Assembly: GCF_001641125.1 (NCBI RefSeq)
Contig: NZ_LWLP01000001.1
Location: 2,218,715-2,282,714 of the forward strand
Direction: 5' to 3'
Source of the DNA: Arthrobacter sp. OY3WO11
GTDB lineage: Bacteria; Actinomycetota; Actinomycetes; Actinomycetales; Micrococcaceae
Length of the DNA: 64,000 nt
The position numbers and the translations under genes are program-made. The notes under the pieces were generated by a model. It was not told where the DNA came from and ran no database searches. It saw nothing but the letters and a program-made list of their open reading frames with translations. The first letter of the stretch is position 1, and every line of letters starts with the position of its first letter. Shown here in pieces: positions 17,208 to 25,693 of the stretch.

Positions 17208-17852
17208 TTATGCCTTGGCGGGCTGGGCAGCACTGCGCCGGACGCGGCGCACCAGGATGTCCGGGAAGGCGCGGTGGAGAGCCACGGCGATGACGGCTGC
17301 CAGGATGTTCTTCACCATGTCACCCGGGTAGAACACCAGGTCGCTCAGGAAGGCCTGCCCGAGCGTGGCCTTGGTGTTGAGCGCGATCCCCACGATGCCG
17401 AGGGAGTGCACCACGACGGCGCTGGTGACGGCGGCAGAGAGGAAGAACCACAGCGCCCTGGCCTTGGTGGTCCGCCGGATCACGATGGTGGCCAGCCAGC
17501 CCACAACGCAGGCGGCGATCGGGAAGGCGATGATGTAGCCGGCTGAGGGGCCGGCGAGGATGCCCAGACCGCTGCGGCCCTGGCTGAAGATGGGCAGGCC
17601 GGCGAGTCCCAGGAGGGTGTAGAGTCCAACTGCGGCGAAGCCCCGTCCCGGGCCAAGAACCAGGCCGGTCAGCATCACGGCCAGCGTCTGGAAAGTTATG
17701 GGGACGCCGAAGCCGTTCACGGCCAGGCCGGGGACCAGGGCTGCGGCGGCAACCAGGGCGGCGAAGACGGCGATCAGGCCAAGGTCAGTGGCGTTCCAGC
17801 GGCGGCGCCCGGTGCTAATGGGATTCTTAACGGCGGTGTCGGTGTTGCTCAT
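17208..17852 (-). CDS. bioY: biotin transporter substrate-binding component BioY
   Basis: A 214-residue integral membrane S component with six predicted helices. BioY marks include VPITFQTLAVMLTGLVLGPGRGF and the AGPSAGYIIAFPIAA motif, which is characteristic of the family. It is first in the bioYMN operon. ATG 17852 follows CAGGACT; the frame opens slightly earlier at 17876. The region upstream holds an 8-base palindrome TTGTACAA at 17869 and a likely promoter, but no biotin operator that I can name. Confidence 0.93.
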   Translation of the reverse strand: MSNTDTAVKNPISTGRRRWNATDLGLIAVFAALVAAAALVPGLAVNGFGVPITFQTLAVMLTGLVLGPGRGFAAVGLYTLLGLAGLPIFSQGRSGLGILAGPSAGYIIAFPIAACVVGWLATIVIRRTTKARALWFFLSAAVTSAVVVHSLGIVGIALNTKATLGQAFLSDLVFYPGDMVKNILAAVIAVALHRAFPDILVRRVRRSAAQPAKA

Positions 17853-18035
17853 GGCAGTCCTGTCGGGGTTGTACAAGCGGAATCTAATGTACTGCCGACG
17901 TTACTGGTGCGGAACTGCGGACATTTTGTAGGGGGTCTACTAAGCGGGTTGCCTGCAGCTACATGCTGGGCACAAAGCTGGTGCGTTTTCCCTTCCCCGG
18001 TGTGTTTGAAGGTGGTCCTTTTTGATGGACAACCG

Positions 18036-19829
18036 TCATTCGATGACGTAGCGCTGCATCATGTCGTTGTCTTCGTGTTCGAGGATGTGGCAGTGCCAGA
18101 CGTATTCCCCCTTGAACGATGAGCCGATGGCCAATGGTGCTCCACCGGCTGCGCCTGCTCCGAACGGAACACGGATCCGTGTCACTTCACCGGGCATCGA
18201 CACTACGGTATCTTTCCAGCCCCGCTCGTTGGCGGGTGCTCCCGTGGGGCGGCCCCTCAGGAACGGCGTGACGGGCACGCTGCTGCCCTGGCCCGGCGTC
18301 ACCAGCCCGGTTCCAGGATCAACGTAACCGGTGGCGGCAAGGTATTTGCCGACGTCGAAGCGCTGGCGGTTGAGGACCTGGAACTGGGTGAAATGCAGGT
18401 GGATGGGATGCGCATCCACTGTTGTGTTGATCAGCTCCCACTCCTCAAGGGTGTCGCCTTCCACCTCGGTGATATCAGCGGTGTGGAAGGGGCGGTTGTT
18501 CAGCAGGGCCATGATGGGGATGCCCGCCGTATTCAGCACCTCCACCAGGGCCATCTGGCGGGATGCAGCGGTGGAAAAGCCTGCCAGCCTCGTCATGGGC
18601 TCGTCTCGCAACTGCGCCGGCAACGGCGCCGTATAGCCCGCCCGGCTTTGTACCGTGAACTGCATGATTTCGCGGAGGGGGACCCCGCCCTGCTTCGCCG
18701 ACACAGGACCGTCGGGATACGGGGTGGGCGCATTGTTGCCCAAAACCACCTTGGATCCGGCAGGCAGGCGGGCAAAGTCCACCACAAGGTCTGCCCGTTC
18801 ACCCGGGCCCAGGACCAGCTTGTTGAGCTTGGCCGGGGTGTCCAGGAGGCCCCCGTCAGTGCCGATCTGGGCAAACGTAAGCGCGTTTCCGCCCGTCACG
18901 AACTTGAGGTTGTAGAACCTGGCGTTGGAGCCGTTGAAGACACGGAACCGGTACTTTCCCCGGTCCACGTCCAGGTTCGGCCAGCATTTCCCGTTGACCG
19001 TTGCCACGTCCCCGAAAAACTCCGGCGCCCAGGGCCGTGGGGTGCCGTCGCTGGTCGTCAGCTCCGGATTGGGCGGGTAAGCGAAGGATCCATCGGGATT
19101 GAACATCCGGTCCTGGATAACCAGCGGCACTTCGTAAGGGGGCGGCGGGAGGTGGGTTCCGTCTCCGGTGTCGATTCCGGTCCCGGACGGCCCCGGGGTG
19201 TCCCGGATAAGGTAGCCGCCGGCCAGCCCGGCGTAGACGTTAAGGCGGGTGATGCCCAGCGCATGGTCGTGGTACCAGAGTCCGGCGGCATCCTGGTTGT
19301 TGTCGTAGTGGTAGGTGTAGGAACTGCCGGGGGAAAAGACCTGTTCAGGGCCACCGTCGGACCCGGGCCTGGTGTTGCCGCCATGCAGGTGGGTCGAGGT
19401 CCGCGGGGCGTTGGCGTCGTCGCTGCCGGGCGGCACCAGTTCATTGTCGATGGCGAATGCCAGCGGGTGCTTCCGCTCTCCCAGCTGGTTGTGCACGGTG
19501 AGGGCGAACGGGGTGCCGCGCTGGGTGACGATGACGGGCCCGAGGTACGTCTGGGATGCGCCGTCGGCCCGGTAGGTGAACGTGTCCGTGGGGTCAAGCT
19601 GGCTGTGGAAGTTGTGCTTGGCGTTGAGCATAGACAGTTCGGCCTGGCCGCCCGCCCGCATATCCAGGACCCCCAGTTCGGCCAGCGTGGGCAACTGCTC
19701 GGAGAACTTTGTCAGGGGACCGGCCTGCCGGGCAAGTGTGCGGGCAGCGAGGGCGGCATCCGGGTGGACCAGGATGCCGGTGCCGGCTACTGCACCGGCC
19801 TGCAACAGCTGGCGTCGGGTTAGATACAT
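18036..19829 (-). CDS. secreted multicopper oxidase
   Basis: A 597-residue exported copper oxidase. The N-terminus RRQLLQAGAVAGTGI is a Tat signal. Copper ligands are seen in HLHGG, WYHDHALG, HPIHLHFTQF and the closing HCHILEHEDNDMMQ, giving all type 1, 2 and 3 sites. This architecture matches CueO/bilirubin-oxidase-like enzymes, which oxidise metals or phenolics. It stands alone. A hairpin in the 5' leader covers the ribosome-binding region and may control translation. Confidence 0.92.
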   Translation of the reverse strand: MYLTRRQLLQAGAVAGTGILVHPDAALAARTLARQAGPLTKFSEQLPTLAELGVLDMRAGGQAELSMLNAKHNFHSQLDPTDTFTYRADGASQTYLGPVIVTQRGTPFALTVHNQLGERKHPLAFAIDNELVPPGSDDANAPRTSTHLHGGNTRPGSDGGPEQVFSPGSSYTYHYDNNQDAAGLWYHDHALGITRLNVYAGLAGGYLIRDTPGPSGTGIDTGDGTHLPPPPYEVPLVIQDRMFNPDGSFAYPPNPELTTSDGTPRPWAPEFFGDVATVNGKCWPNLDVDRGKYRFRVFNGSNARFYNLKFVTGGNALTFAQIGTDGGLLDTPAKLNKLVLGPGERADLVVDFARLPAGSKVVLGNNAPTPYPDGPVSAKQGGVPLREIMQFTVQSRAGYTAPLPAQLRDEPMTRLAGFSTAASRQMALVEVLNTAGIPIMALLNNRPFHTADITEVEGDTLEEWELINTTVDAHPIHLHFTQFQVLNRQRFDVGKYLAATGYVDPGTGLVTPGQGSSVPVTPFLRGRPTGAPANERGWKDTVVSMPGEVTRIRVPFGAGAAGGAPLAIGSSFKGEYVWHCHILEHEDNDMMQRYVIE

Positions 19830-19832
19830 CGC

Positions 19833-19860
19833 GGACTCTTTTCGCTCGAAAGATGAGTCC
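19833..19860 (-). promoter_or_regulatory. 5'-leader hairpin over the multicopper oxidase ribosome site
   Basis: In the mRNA, GGACTC pairs with GAGTCC and, inside, TTTCG pairs with CGAAA around an AG turn. The 3' arm carries the purine-rich AAAAGAG that would serve as ribosome site, three to four bases ahead of the ATG. It could also be read as a DNA palindrome bound by a regulator. Confidence 0.4.
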
Positions 19861-19921
19861 CCCCTTGATTGACGGTACGAGTCCGGTGCGGGTCTGGAAC
19901 AGGGCCGTTAGACCCGCGGTT

Positions 19922-20560
19922 TCAACGTCGGTGGTTCAGGAGCGCAAGATAACCGTGCCAAACAGATGTGGCCGTGAGAACTACGTCGTGAAGGGGAGTA
20001 CGGTGGGTTCGGTTCCGTATCCACTCGCGAGCCGTGCACATTTGATGAGCGTCGTCGGTGTCATCGATGCTGAAGCGGAACTCCCGTCCCAGCTCATGAA
20101 CCAAGTCATCAATAAGAATGGAAATTGACCCGAACGCCAACATATTCTCGTGGAAATGTCCGCGCCTTCGGCTGGCATCCAGGAGCGTACGCTCCTCAAA
20201 CACTCTACTGGGAGCGTTCAGGCGGAGGACTCCTGAAAAGCTGATGCCCCCTGATTTGCAGGCCGCGGCCGATTCCTCAAAAAGATCAGCCAGCCCCGGA
20301 TCGCCGCCAAATTTTTAGATGCGAGAACGCAGGCAGGTAGATCACTCCCGAATCGGTGACGGTCCAGTCCCCGGCCTGCACTGATTGATCGAGCACATGG
20401 TCAATGACGGCCTTCTGTCGCCTTAGTCCGGGTTCAGCCGAAAGACGCCCAGCAGCGGTCAATTCGTGTAGGGGCTCGTGTATGGGCACCATTGCGGGAG
20501 GCAGGGTTTTAGGAAGGTCGTTTTTCCCGCTGCCGGGGGACCCATCACCTCTATTGCCAT
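19922..20560 (-). pseudogene. P-loop kinase-like gene with two compensating frameshifts
   Basis: From ATG 20560 the frame begins MAIEVMGPPAAGKTTFL, a Walker A motif of the nucleotide/nucleoside kinase type. It then breaks at an AAAA run (20507-20510). A second frame continues from MVPIHEPLHEL to PAFSHLK and breaks at an AAAAA run (20312-20316). The original frame resumes with FGGDPGLADL, FEERTLLDASRRR, and ends at 19922. Adding one A to the first run and removing one from the second gives a continuous 212-codon protein exactly filling the span. It is either a recent pseudogene or has two homopolymer sequencing errors. The substrate is unknown. Confidence 0.6.
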
Positions 20561-20877
20561 TGCACCAATCTACTCATCACGCTCATCCGCGGCCCGCGGT
20601 TCACGGCGCCTCAAGATTGGCTGAAGAAATCCGCAGGATGGAAACGTTCCCTTCCTTCCGCCGTCAGTGCTTCCTATGGTGTTCTTACAAGTTCGTCTAG
20701 GGGGGACTCTTTGATAACCGCCGGTGCGCCTGCTGGAAGAAGAAACGGTAGAGCCATCCACCAGCAGTTTCGTCCCGCATACGGTTTATGTATCCCTGCC
20801 CCGGAACGAACACACCCTCCCTCACCGCAGGCCATGCCGATTTCGACTCCCGCCCCCGACTGGGAAAGGACCCGCTG
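20561..20877. other. intergenic region ahead of the alkaline phosphatase
   Basis: These 317 bases separate the divergent kinase pseudogene and the phosphatase gene. I see no convincing gene or RNA. There is a CCGCGG-C-CCGCGG-type GC palindrome near 20585, one GTTCACGGCGC stretch resembling a single actinobacterial PHO-box unit at about 20597, and the promoter and leader of the phosphatase, with GGGAAAGGA as its ribosome site. Confidence 0.5.
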
Positions 20878-22413
20878 ATGAGATATCTTCCGCCCGCACT
20901 CATGTCCGATGGCCCTCCAAGCAAGATACGCGGGATCGTGTGGATCGTTCTTGGCGCGGTCGTGGCGATCTCGCTGGTCGCGTTTGCGGTATTTACTGCC
21001 ACCAGGCCGGCGCCGGCAGCCCTTCAATCGCCAGCGAAAAATGTCATTTACCTGCTGGGTGACGGTATGGGCCGCACGCATGTCACGGCGGCCAGGGAAC
21101 GCTTCTACGGTGCCGAGGGCAGGCTCGTGATGGAAACCCTCCCGTCCCATGGTTCGGTCAGTACGTATTCGGTAGAGAAGAATTCCGGCCAGCCGGGTCA
21201 GGCCGGTTTCAGGCCGCAGCCGGTCACCGCGTCCCCGGCTGCCGCCACGGCCTTCGCCTCCGGGGTGAAAACCTACAACAGTGCCATCGGGGTGGACGCC
21301 AAGGGCACTGTGGTGCCAACCATCATGGAGTTGGCCAAGCAGGCCGGCTACCGTACAGGCAATGTCTCCACCGCCGAAGTTACCGACGCAACGCCGGCCG
21401 GGCAGATGAGCCACGTCCTTGCGCGTGGCTGCCAGGGACCCGATTATTCCGCCGACGCGTGCCAGGACACCGATATCACCGGCGAAAAGTTGCCCACCAG
21501 CGATGTCCGGGTCACTCCGATCGCAGACCAGATCTCCCGCAACGGCACCGCTGACGTTATCTTCGGCGGTGGCATGGCCCGCTTCGACGCCAAGGATGAA
21601 ACCGCGCTGAAGGAGCAGGGCTACTCCATCCTGGGATCGGTCTCGAGCCAGATTGCCGCCACACGCGCCGACCTGAACGGGGCCTCCGGTGAAAAGGTCT
21701 TTGGCCTGTTCAATACGGGAAACCTCACCCTTGAAAAGGCCAAGAAGGACAACCCGGACGCACCCCAGGCGGATGAGCCGTCCCTGCAGGAGATGACAAA
21801 GAAGGCCATCGAACTGCTGAACCGGGATCAGGCAAGCGGCAAAGGTTTCTACCTGCAGGTTGAAGGCGCCCTCATCGACAAGCGTTCCCACGACAATGAC
21901 GCGGCCCAGACACTGGATGAAGTCAAAGCCTTCGACGACGCCGTGGCCGCGGCCGTTGACTTCGCAAAAAAGGACGGGAATACCCTGGTTATTGCCACCG
22001 CAGACCACGAAACGGGGGGTTTCAACATCATCGAAAAGAGCTCCTTCACTAACGCGGAAGCAGCCGGGCCCCCCGTGAACGTCGATTCCGGGAACAGCGC
22101 CAACAGTTCCACCCCGACCCGGAACGGCGGAAACTTCAAAGACGAGGAGCGCTCCACAGGCATCATCAACGGCGAAGGCTCAACGGATCCGAAGAACTTC
22201 GGCCCGGCCACCTTCCGGACCCCCAATGATCCCGCCGATGTCGAGGACGGTTCCAAGGAAGCGAGTCTCTGGCTGTCCTACGCCTCCGGAAACCACACCG
22301 GCGCAGACGTGCCCATATACGCCTACGGGCCAAGTGCGGAACAACTGCAGGGCAGCGTTGACAACACCGACCTGTTCGACCTCGTGGGCCAGGCCTTGCG
22401 CGTCCTGCGCTGA
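20878..22413 (+). CDS. PhoA-type alkaline phosphatase, membrane-anchored
   Basis: A 511-residue exported phosphomonoesterase. Residues about 16-40 form a single hydrophobic anchor or signal. Against E. coli PhoA the metal ligands are conserved: GDGMG (Asp51), DATPA (Asp153, Thr155), HVLAR (Arg166), QVEGALIDKRSH (Glu322, Asp327, Lys328, His331), TADHE (Asp369, His370) and NHTG (His412). The nucleophile Ser102 is kept in VTASPAAATA, but Asp101 is Ala and Ala103 is Pro. There is an acidic insertion before His412. ATG 20878 follows GGGAAAGGA with seven bases spacing. Phosphate control is likely but unproven. Confidence 0.9.
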   Translation: MRYLPPALMSDGPPSKIRGIVWIVLGAVVAISLVAFAVFTATRPAPAALQSPAKNVIYLLGDGMGRTHVTAARERFYGAEGRLVMETLPSHGSVSTYSVEKNSGQPGQAGFRPQPVTASPAAATAFASGVKTYNSAIGVDAKGTVVPTIMELAKQAGYRTGNVSTAEVTDATPAGQMSHVLARGCQGPDYSADACQDTDITGEKLPTSDVRVTPIADQISRNGTADVIFGGGMARFDAKDETALKEQGYSILGSVSSQIAATRADLNGASGEKVFGLFNTGNLTLEKAKKDNPDAPQADEPSLQEMTKKAIELLNRDQASGKGFYLQVEGALIDKRSHDNDAAQTLDEVKAFDDAVAAAVDFAKKDGNTLVIATADHETGGFNIIEKSSFTNAEAAGPPVNVDSGNSANSSTPTRNGGNFKDEERSTGIINGEGSTDPKNFGPATFRTPNDPADVEDGSKEASLWLSYASGNHTGADVPIYAYGPSAEQLQGSVDNTDLFDLVGQALRVLR

Positions 22414-22495
22414 GGTTAGCGTCAACTACCACCGGAGACTGGCCGCTCCGGGTATTGGACACCCCGCGGCCGCCCGCACACCCAGAGGGGACTCG

Positions 22496-23038
22496 ATGAA
22501 CCGCAAGCCCCGGATTCTCCTGATGGCAGCACTCGGTGCCGCGTCGTTGGCCGTGATTGCCTCCGCCCTGCTGGGTGGTGGGGCTTCGACCCCTACACCC
22601 AGCACCGACAGCGTCCCGCCGGCTGCCGCGGCCGCCAAAACAACGTTCCCTGGCCTGGTCAGTGCCGCAGGGGAACCGGACTTGGCAGGACTCCGGACAA
22701 CCCGGCCAGCCCCGGGCCAAATCCTTAAAATCCAAGGCCCATTCGATGACAGGATCGTGTTCGAAGGCCTGGCTTTTGAGGGACAGGCTGCCACCGGGAC
22801 AGTCAGAGTCACCAGCGATGTCAGCGACCTGCTCGAACTCCAGGTGCTCGCCGGCTTCTACGATGACCGCGGCAACCTTCTTGGCACTGCCCGGTTCGTG
22901 CACCATCTCGGCACTGAAGGCCATGAACACGCGGGACCGTCTGAAGAAGGTGAAGCGTTCACCATTCCGGTACCGGCCGGGCTTGGACCCCAAGCTGTCT
23001 CAGCAGCAGTAGGCGTACCCGTCCTCGTCAACGAGTAG
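22496..23038 (+). CDS. secreted protein of unknown function
   Basis: A 180-residue exported protein. Residues 1-30 (basic NRKPR, then a hydrophobic stretch ending near LLGGG) look like a signal peptide or anchor, followed by a Thr/Pro/Ala-rich linker. The folded part, residues about 65-180, includes RIVFEGLAFEGQAATGTVRV and a GTEGHEHAGPSEEGE loop that is rich in His and Glu. I do not recognise the family. CAGAGGGG precedes ATG 22496. Its position, 82 bases after the phosphatase and before a beta-helix protein, suggests a group of exported proteins. Confidence 0.7.
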   Translation: MNRKPRILLMAALGAASLAVIASALLGGGASTPTPSTDSVPPAAAAAKTTFPGLVSAAGEPDLAGLRTTRPAPGQILKIQGPFDDRIVFEGLAFEGQAATGTVRVTSDVSDLLELQVLAGFYDDRGNLLGTARFVHHLGTEGHEHAGPSEEGEAFTIPVPAGLGPQAVSAAVGVPVLVNE

Positions 23039-23172
23039 CCCGGAAACTCGCACCGGCTCGCCAGCACGTGCACGGACCAGGCAAACATGGTTCCGGTTTC
23101 CGCTGACCGTATCCCTCCCGGTTCCCGCCGGATAAGATCGCTCGTGAGATATCCGTGAGGACCATCCCGGCA

Positions 23173-24546
23173 ATGAAACTACCTCTGAGACCATTCAGCC
23201 GCCGCGCGCTCCTGCAAGGCGCCGCTGCCGGCGTCGCAAGTTCCGCTTTGTTCACGGACAAACCCACCGCGTCCCGCGTGGGCAGGAACACCCGGTATGT
23301 GAGCGTCTTTGGTTCCGACTCGGACCCGGGCACGGAGGCAGCTCCGTGGTGCAGCCTCGCCCGCGTCCAGGATGCCCTCAGCAACGGGGACCTGCGCCTC
23401 GGAGACACCGTCCTGCTCAAGCGCGGCGACACATTCTTCGGCACCCTCCATGAGCCGTCCATCCGGGGCACGGGGGGCGTCTTCACGGTGGGCGCCTACG
23501 GCACCGGCCCCCGCCCGAAGATTGCCGGCTACAAGGTCAGCAAACCGGCCTGGGTCCAGCACACCACTGGGGTATGGAAGCTGGACATCACTGCCCGGTC
23601 CGGCCAGTACAGCGGCAACATCGCCGCGCCGTCCACCAATGTCGGCTTCCTGAAGGTAGCGGGCCTCATCCGTGGATGGAAGCGGACCAGCCTGGATGCA
23701 CTGGCGAACCAGTGGGACTTCTATAGCGACGAGACTTTTGTGTACGTCAGGTCGAACTTTGACCCGGGTTACGGCGTCGCTATCGCCGTCAAGCAAGACG
23801 GCATCCGGCCCGCATCCAACAGCGTCCTGGATGGCATCCATGTCGAGGGCCATGGCGCCCACGGTATTGCGACGGGCGGCTCGGAAAACATCCGCATCAG
23901 GAACTGCCGCCTGGAGGACCTTGGCGGATCCCAATTGAGCTCCGACGCCACCCGGTACGGCAACGGCATCGAGGTCTGGATCGGCGCATCCAACATCATC
24001 ATTGAGGACAACACCATCCGGGAATGCTACGACGTCGCTTTCACCATGCAGGGGACGGCAACCAAGGAAGCAAAGTCGTGGACCAACATCCACTTCCGGA
24101 ACAACCGGGTCGAGAACTGCAACCAGACCTTCGAGATGTGGTCTGCCGGCGACGCGACTCCAGGGTCCGGGCACATCCGCTGCACGTTCGAAGACAATGT
24201 CTGCATCAACGCGGGTTACTCGTGGGCCGCCACCATCCGGCCGGACACGGCAGGCAAGGGCACCCACATCCTGACGTATGACACCGAACTGCCCATGGAT
24301 GTAGAGGTCACCCGGAACCAGTTCATCGGCGCACGGGACAGCTATATCAACATCAGTGGAGACAGGACGGCCCCCGATGGGCTGAACCTGCATCACAACA
24401 TCATCAAGCTCGGCCCAGGTAAGAAGACCGCCTACCAGAACGCGGAGACCATCGAGCAGGCCGCACACTGGCAGGCCCGCACCGGTAAGGAGCGCGGCTC
24501 AACGTTCGGTGTGCTCACCACCGATCGTTGCGAAGCGCAGCCATGA
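23173..24546 (+). CDS. exported right-handed beta-helix protein (pectate-lyase-like fold)
   Basis: A 457-residue Tat-exported protein; the N-terminus has PFSRRALLQGAAAGVA. Residues about 40-130 match the DUF1565-like start of parallel beta-helix proteins (SVFGSDSDPGTEAAPW, then LKRGDTFFG). Residues about 210-420 contain repeating turns such as ENIRIRNCRLED, SNIIIEDNTIRE and VEVTRNQF, which stack into a parallel beta-helix. Such proteins are polysaccharide lyases or hydrolases, but catalytic residues cannot be assigned. ATG 23173 is chosen; GTG 23155 is in frame. Confidence 0.8.
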   Translation: MKLPLRPFSRRALLQGAAAGVASSALFTDKPTASRVGRNTRYVSVFGSDSDPGTEAAPWCSLARVQDALSNGDLRLGDTVLLKRGDTFFGTLHEPSIRGTGGVFTVGAYGTGPRPKIAGYKVSKPAWVQHTTGVWKLDITARSGQYSGNIAAPSTNVGFLKVAGLIRGWKRTSLDALANQWDFYSDETFVYVRSNFDPGYGVAIAVKQDGIRPASNSVLDGIHVEGHGAHGIATGGSENIRIRNCRLEDLGGSQLSSDATRYGNGIEVWIGASNIIIEDNTIRECYDVAFTMQGTATKEAKSWTNIHFRNNRVENCNQTFEMWSAGDATPGSGHIRCTFEDNVCINAGYSWAATIRPDTAGKGTHILTYDTELPMDVEVTRNQFIGARDSYINISGDRTAPDGLNLHHNIIKLGPGKKTAYQNAETIEQAAHWQARTGKERGSTFGVLTTDRCEAQP

Positions 24547-24603
24547 ACACGCAGTGAAACATCCGGGTCGGATGCTCAGGATTTGATCAAGAGCATTGCT
24601 TGG

Positions 24604-24912
24604 ATGGCTGGCGAGGCCTACGGTCAGGTGCATGACTCCAAGATCGAGCAGGGAAGACGCCTGCGCGGCGGGACCCGAAGGGTGAACGGACTGATGCGGC
24701 AGCGGAACTTCCCTAACGCAGGCGGGCTCTGTGTCGGCGCCCTGATCCTGGCCATATCGCTCATCGCCCAGCCTGGTGACCCAAATTCGGTGATAGTCAG
24801 GGACCTCCTGATCACCTTCAGCGCTGTCTTCACCGGAGCCAATGCGGTGGGGCTCCTGGAACTTCGACGGCGGCAGGAAGTTCCGGACGTACTGAACAAG
24901 AAACCCACCTAG
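24604..24912 (+). CDS. small membrane protein of unknown function
   Basis: About 102 residues with two hydrophobic segments (GGLCVGALILAISLIAQP and LLITFSAVFTGANAVGLL) joined by a short acidic loop, and a basic N-terminus rich in Arg. I do not recognise a family. The start is uncertain: TTG 24583, ATG 24604 or ATG 24694 (MRQRNFPNAGG) would all serve. Codon use fits the genome, so it is probably real. Confidence 0.5.
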   Translation: MAGEAYGQVHDSKIEQGRRLRGGTRRVNGLMRQRNFPNAGGLCVGALILAISLIAQPGDPNSVIVRDLLITFSAVFTGANAVGLLELRRRQEVPDVLNKKPT

Positions 24913-24979
24913 GGTTCCATAACACCCACGTCCTTCCTGAGGGGGCTGGCGGAGTGTTCTCCGTCCAGTGCTCGCGCCG

Positions 24980-25693
24980 TCATGGAACGAGCCTGACGTC
25001 CTCGCCGGAGAGCCTTGCGCGGAAGCCGTCGCCTTGGACCGCGATGTCCTGAAGGACGAGGCCTTCGGGCAGGCCCTCGATGCTGTGCTCAATGGTCACG
25101 AGCCTTCTCACTGCAGCACCGACAGAGTCGGAGAGGAATCCCGGCCCGCCAAAGTCGATCGAGCGCGGCTCAACAACCAGCCTGCCGGCGTCGACCCTGA
25201 CTGTGCCCGTGGCGTTGACGCGCAGCTCGCGGCCCAAAGCCTCGACGGTGCGGACCACCAGAACCTGGCCGTCATCGGCGGCGCGGACCACGGTCCCACC
25301 ACCGAGTTCCCCGGCGACGACGTCGAACGGAACGGTCGCGTCCACCGCGAGGCGTTCAGCAACCATCCCGCCCGGCCCCGTGACCACGCCCTGCCCTACA
25401 GCACTGACGTGGTGAAGCAACGAGCCGGCGATTGCCACTGTCCCGGCGTCCAGCGCAAGATCGGCGAGCCACACCTCGTCCCCGCGCAGGTCGGCGGGAG
25501 GCCCAGCGCCCGCCGTGGGTTCAGCGCCCGCCGTGGGGGTGGGAGCTGGCGCTGCCTCATCCCCGCTGGCTGGACTGCTCACCACCCACCACGCAATTGC
25601 AACTGCTACCACCAGGACAATGACCATCCCACCAGCACCGATCAGCCAGTCCTTCGCACGCATCCACTCCATGAGGACAGTCTGGTGGCTCAC
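24980..25693 (-). CDS. LmeA-like (DUF2993) exported lipid-binding protein
   Basis: A 237-residue protein with a short basic N-terminus, one hydrophobic helix at residues about 17-40, and a Ala/Pro/Thr-rich linker. The body, from about 75, has the DUF2993 pattern with the SLLHHVSAVGQGVVTGPGG start, VRVDAGRLVVEPRSIDF and the GLPEGLVLQDIAVQGDGFRA end. Mycobacterial LmeA binds phospholipids and supports lipomannan synthesis. The GTG start overlaps the stop of the upstream hydrolase by four bases (GTGA), so the two are co-translated. Confidence 0.75.
   Translation of the reverse strand: MSHQTVLMEWMRAKDWLIGAGGMVIVLVVAVAIAWWVVSSPASGDEAAPAPTPTAGAEPTAGAGPPADLRGDEVWLADLALDAGTVAIAGSLLHHVSAVGQGVVTGPGGMVAERLAVDATVPFDVVAGELGGGTVVRAADDGQVLVVRTVEALGRELRVNATGTVRVDAGRLVVEPRSIDFGGPGFLSDSVGAAVRRLVTIEHSIEGLPEGLVLQDIAVQGDGFRARLSGEDVRLVP

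Noticed and set aside
20597..20690. PHO box ahead of the alkaline phosphatase
   Set aside because: Only one GTTCAC-like unit and a loosely spaced GTTC pair are present, short of the two 11-bp direct repeats expected.
20674..22008. Long minus-strand open frame of 444 codons antisense to the alkaline phosphatase
   Set aside because: The plus-strand phosphatase has all catalytic motifs. The antisense frame has no recognisable pattern and is a GC effect.
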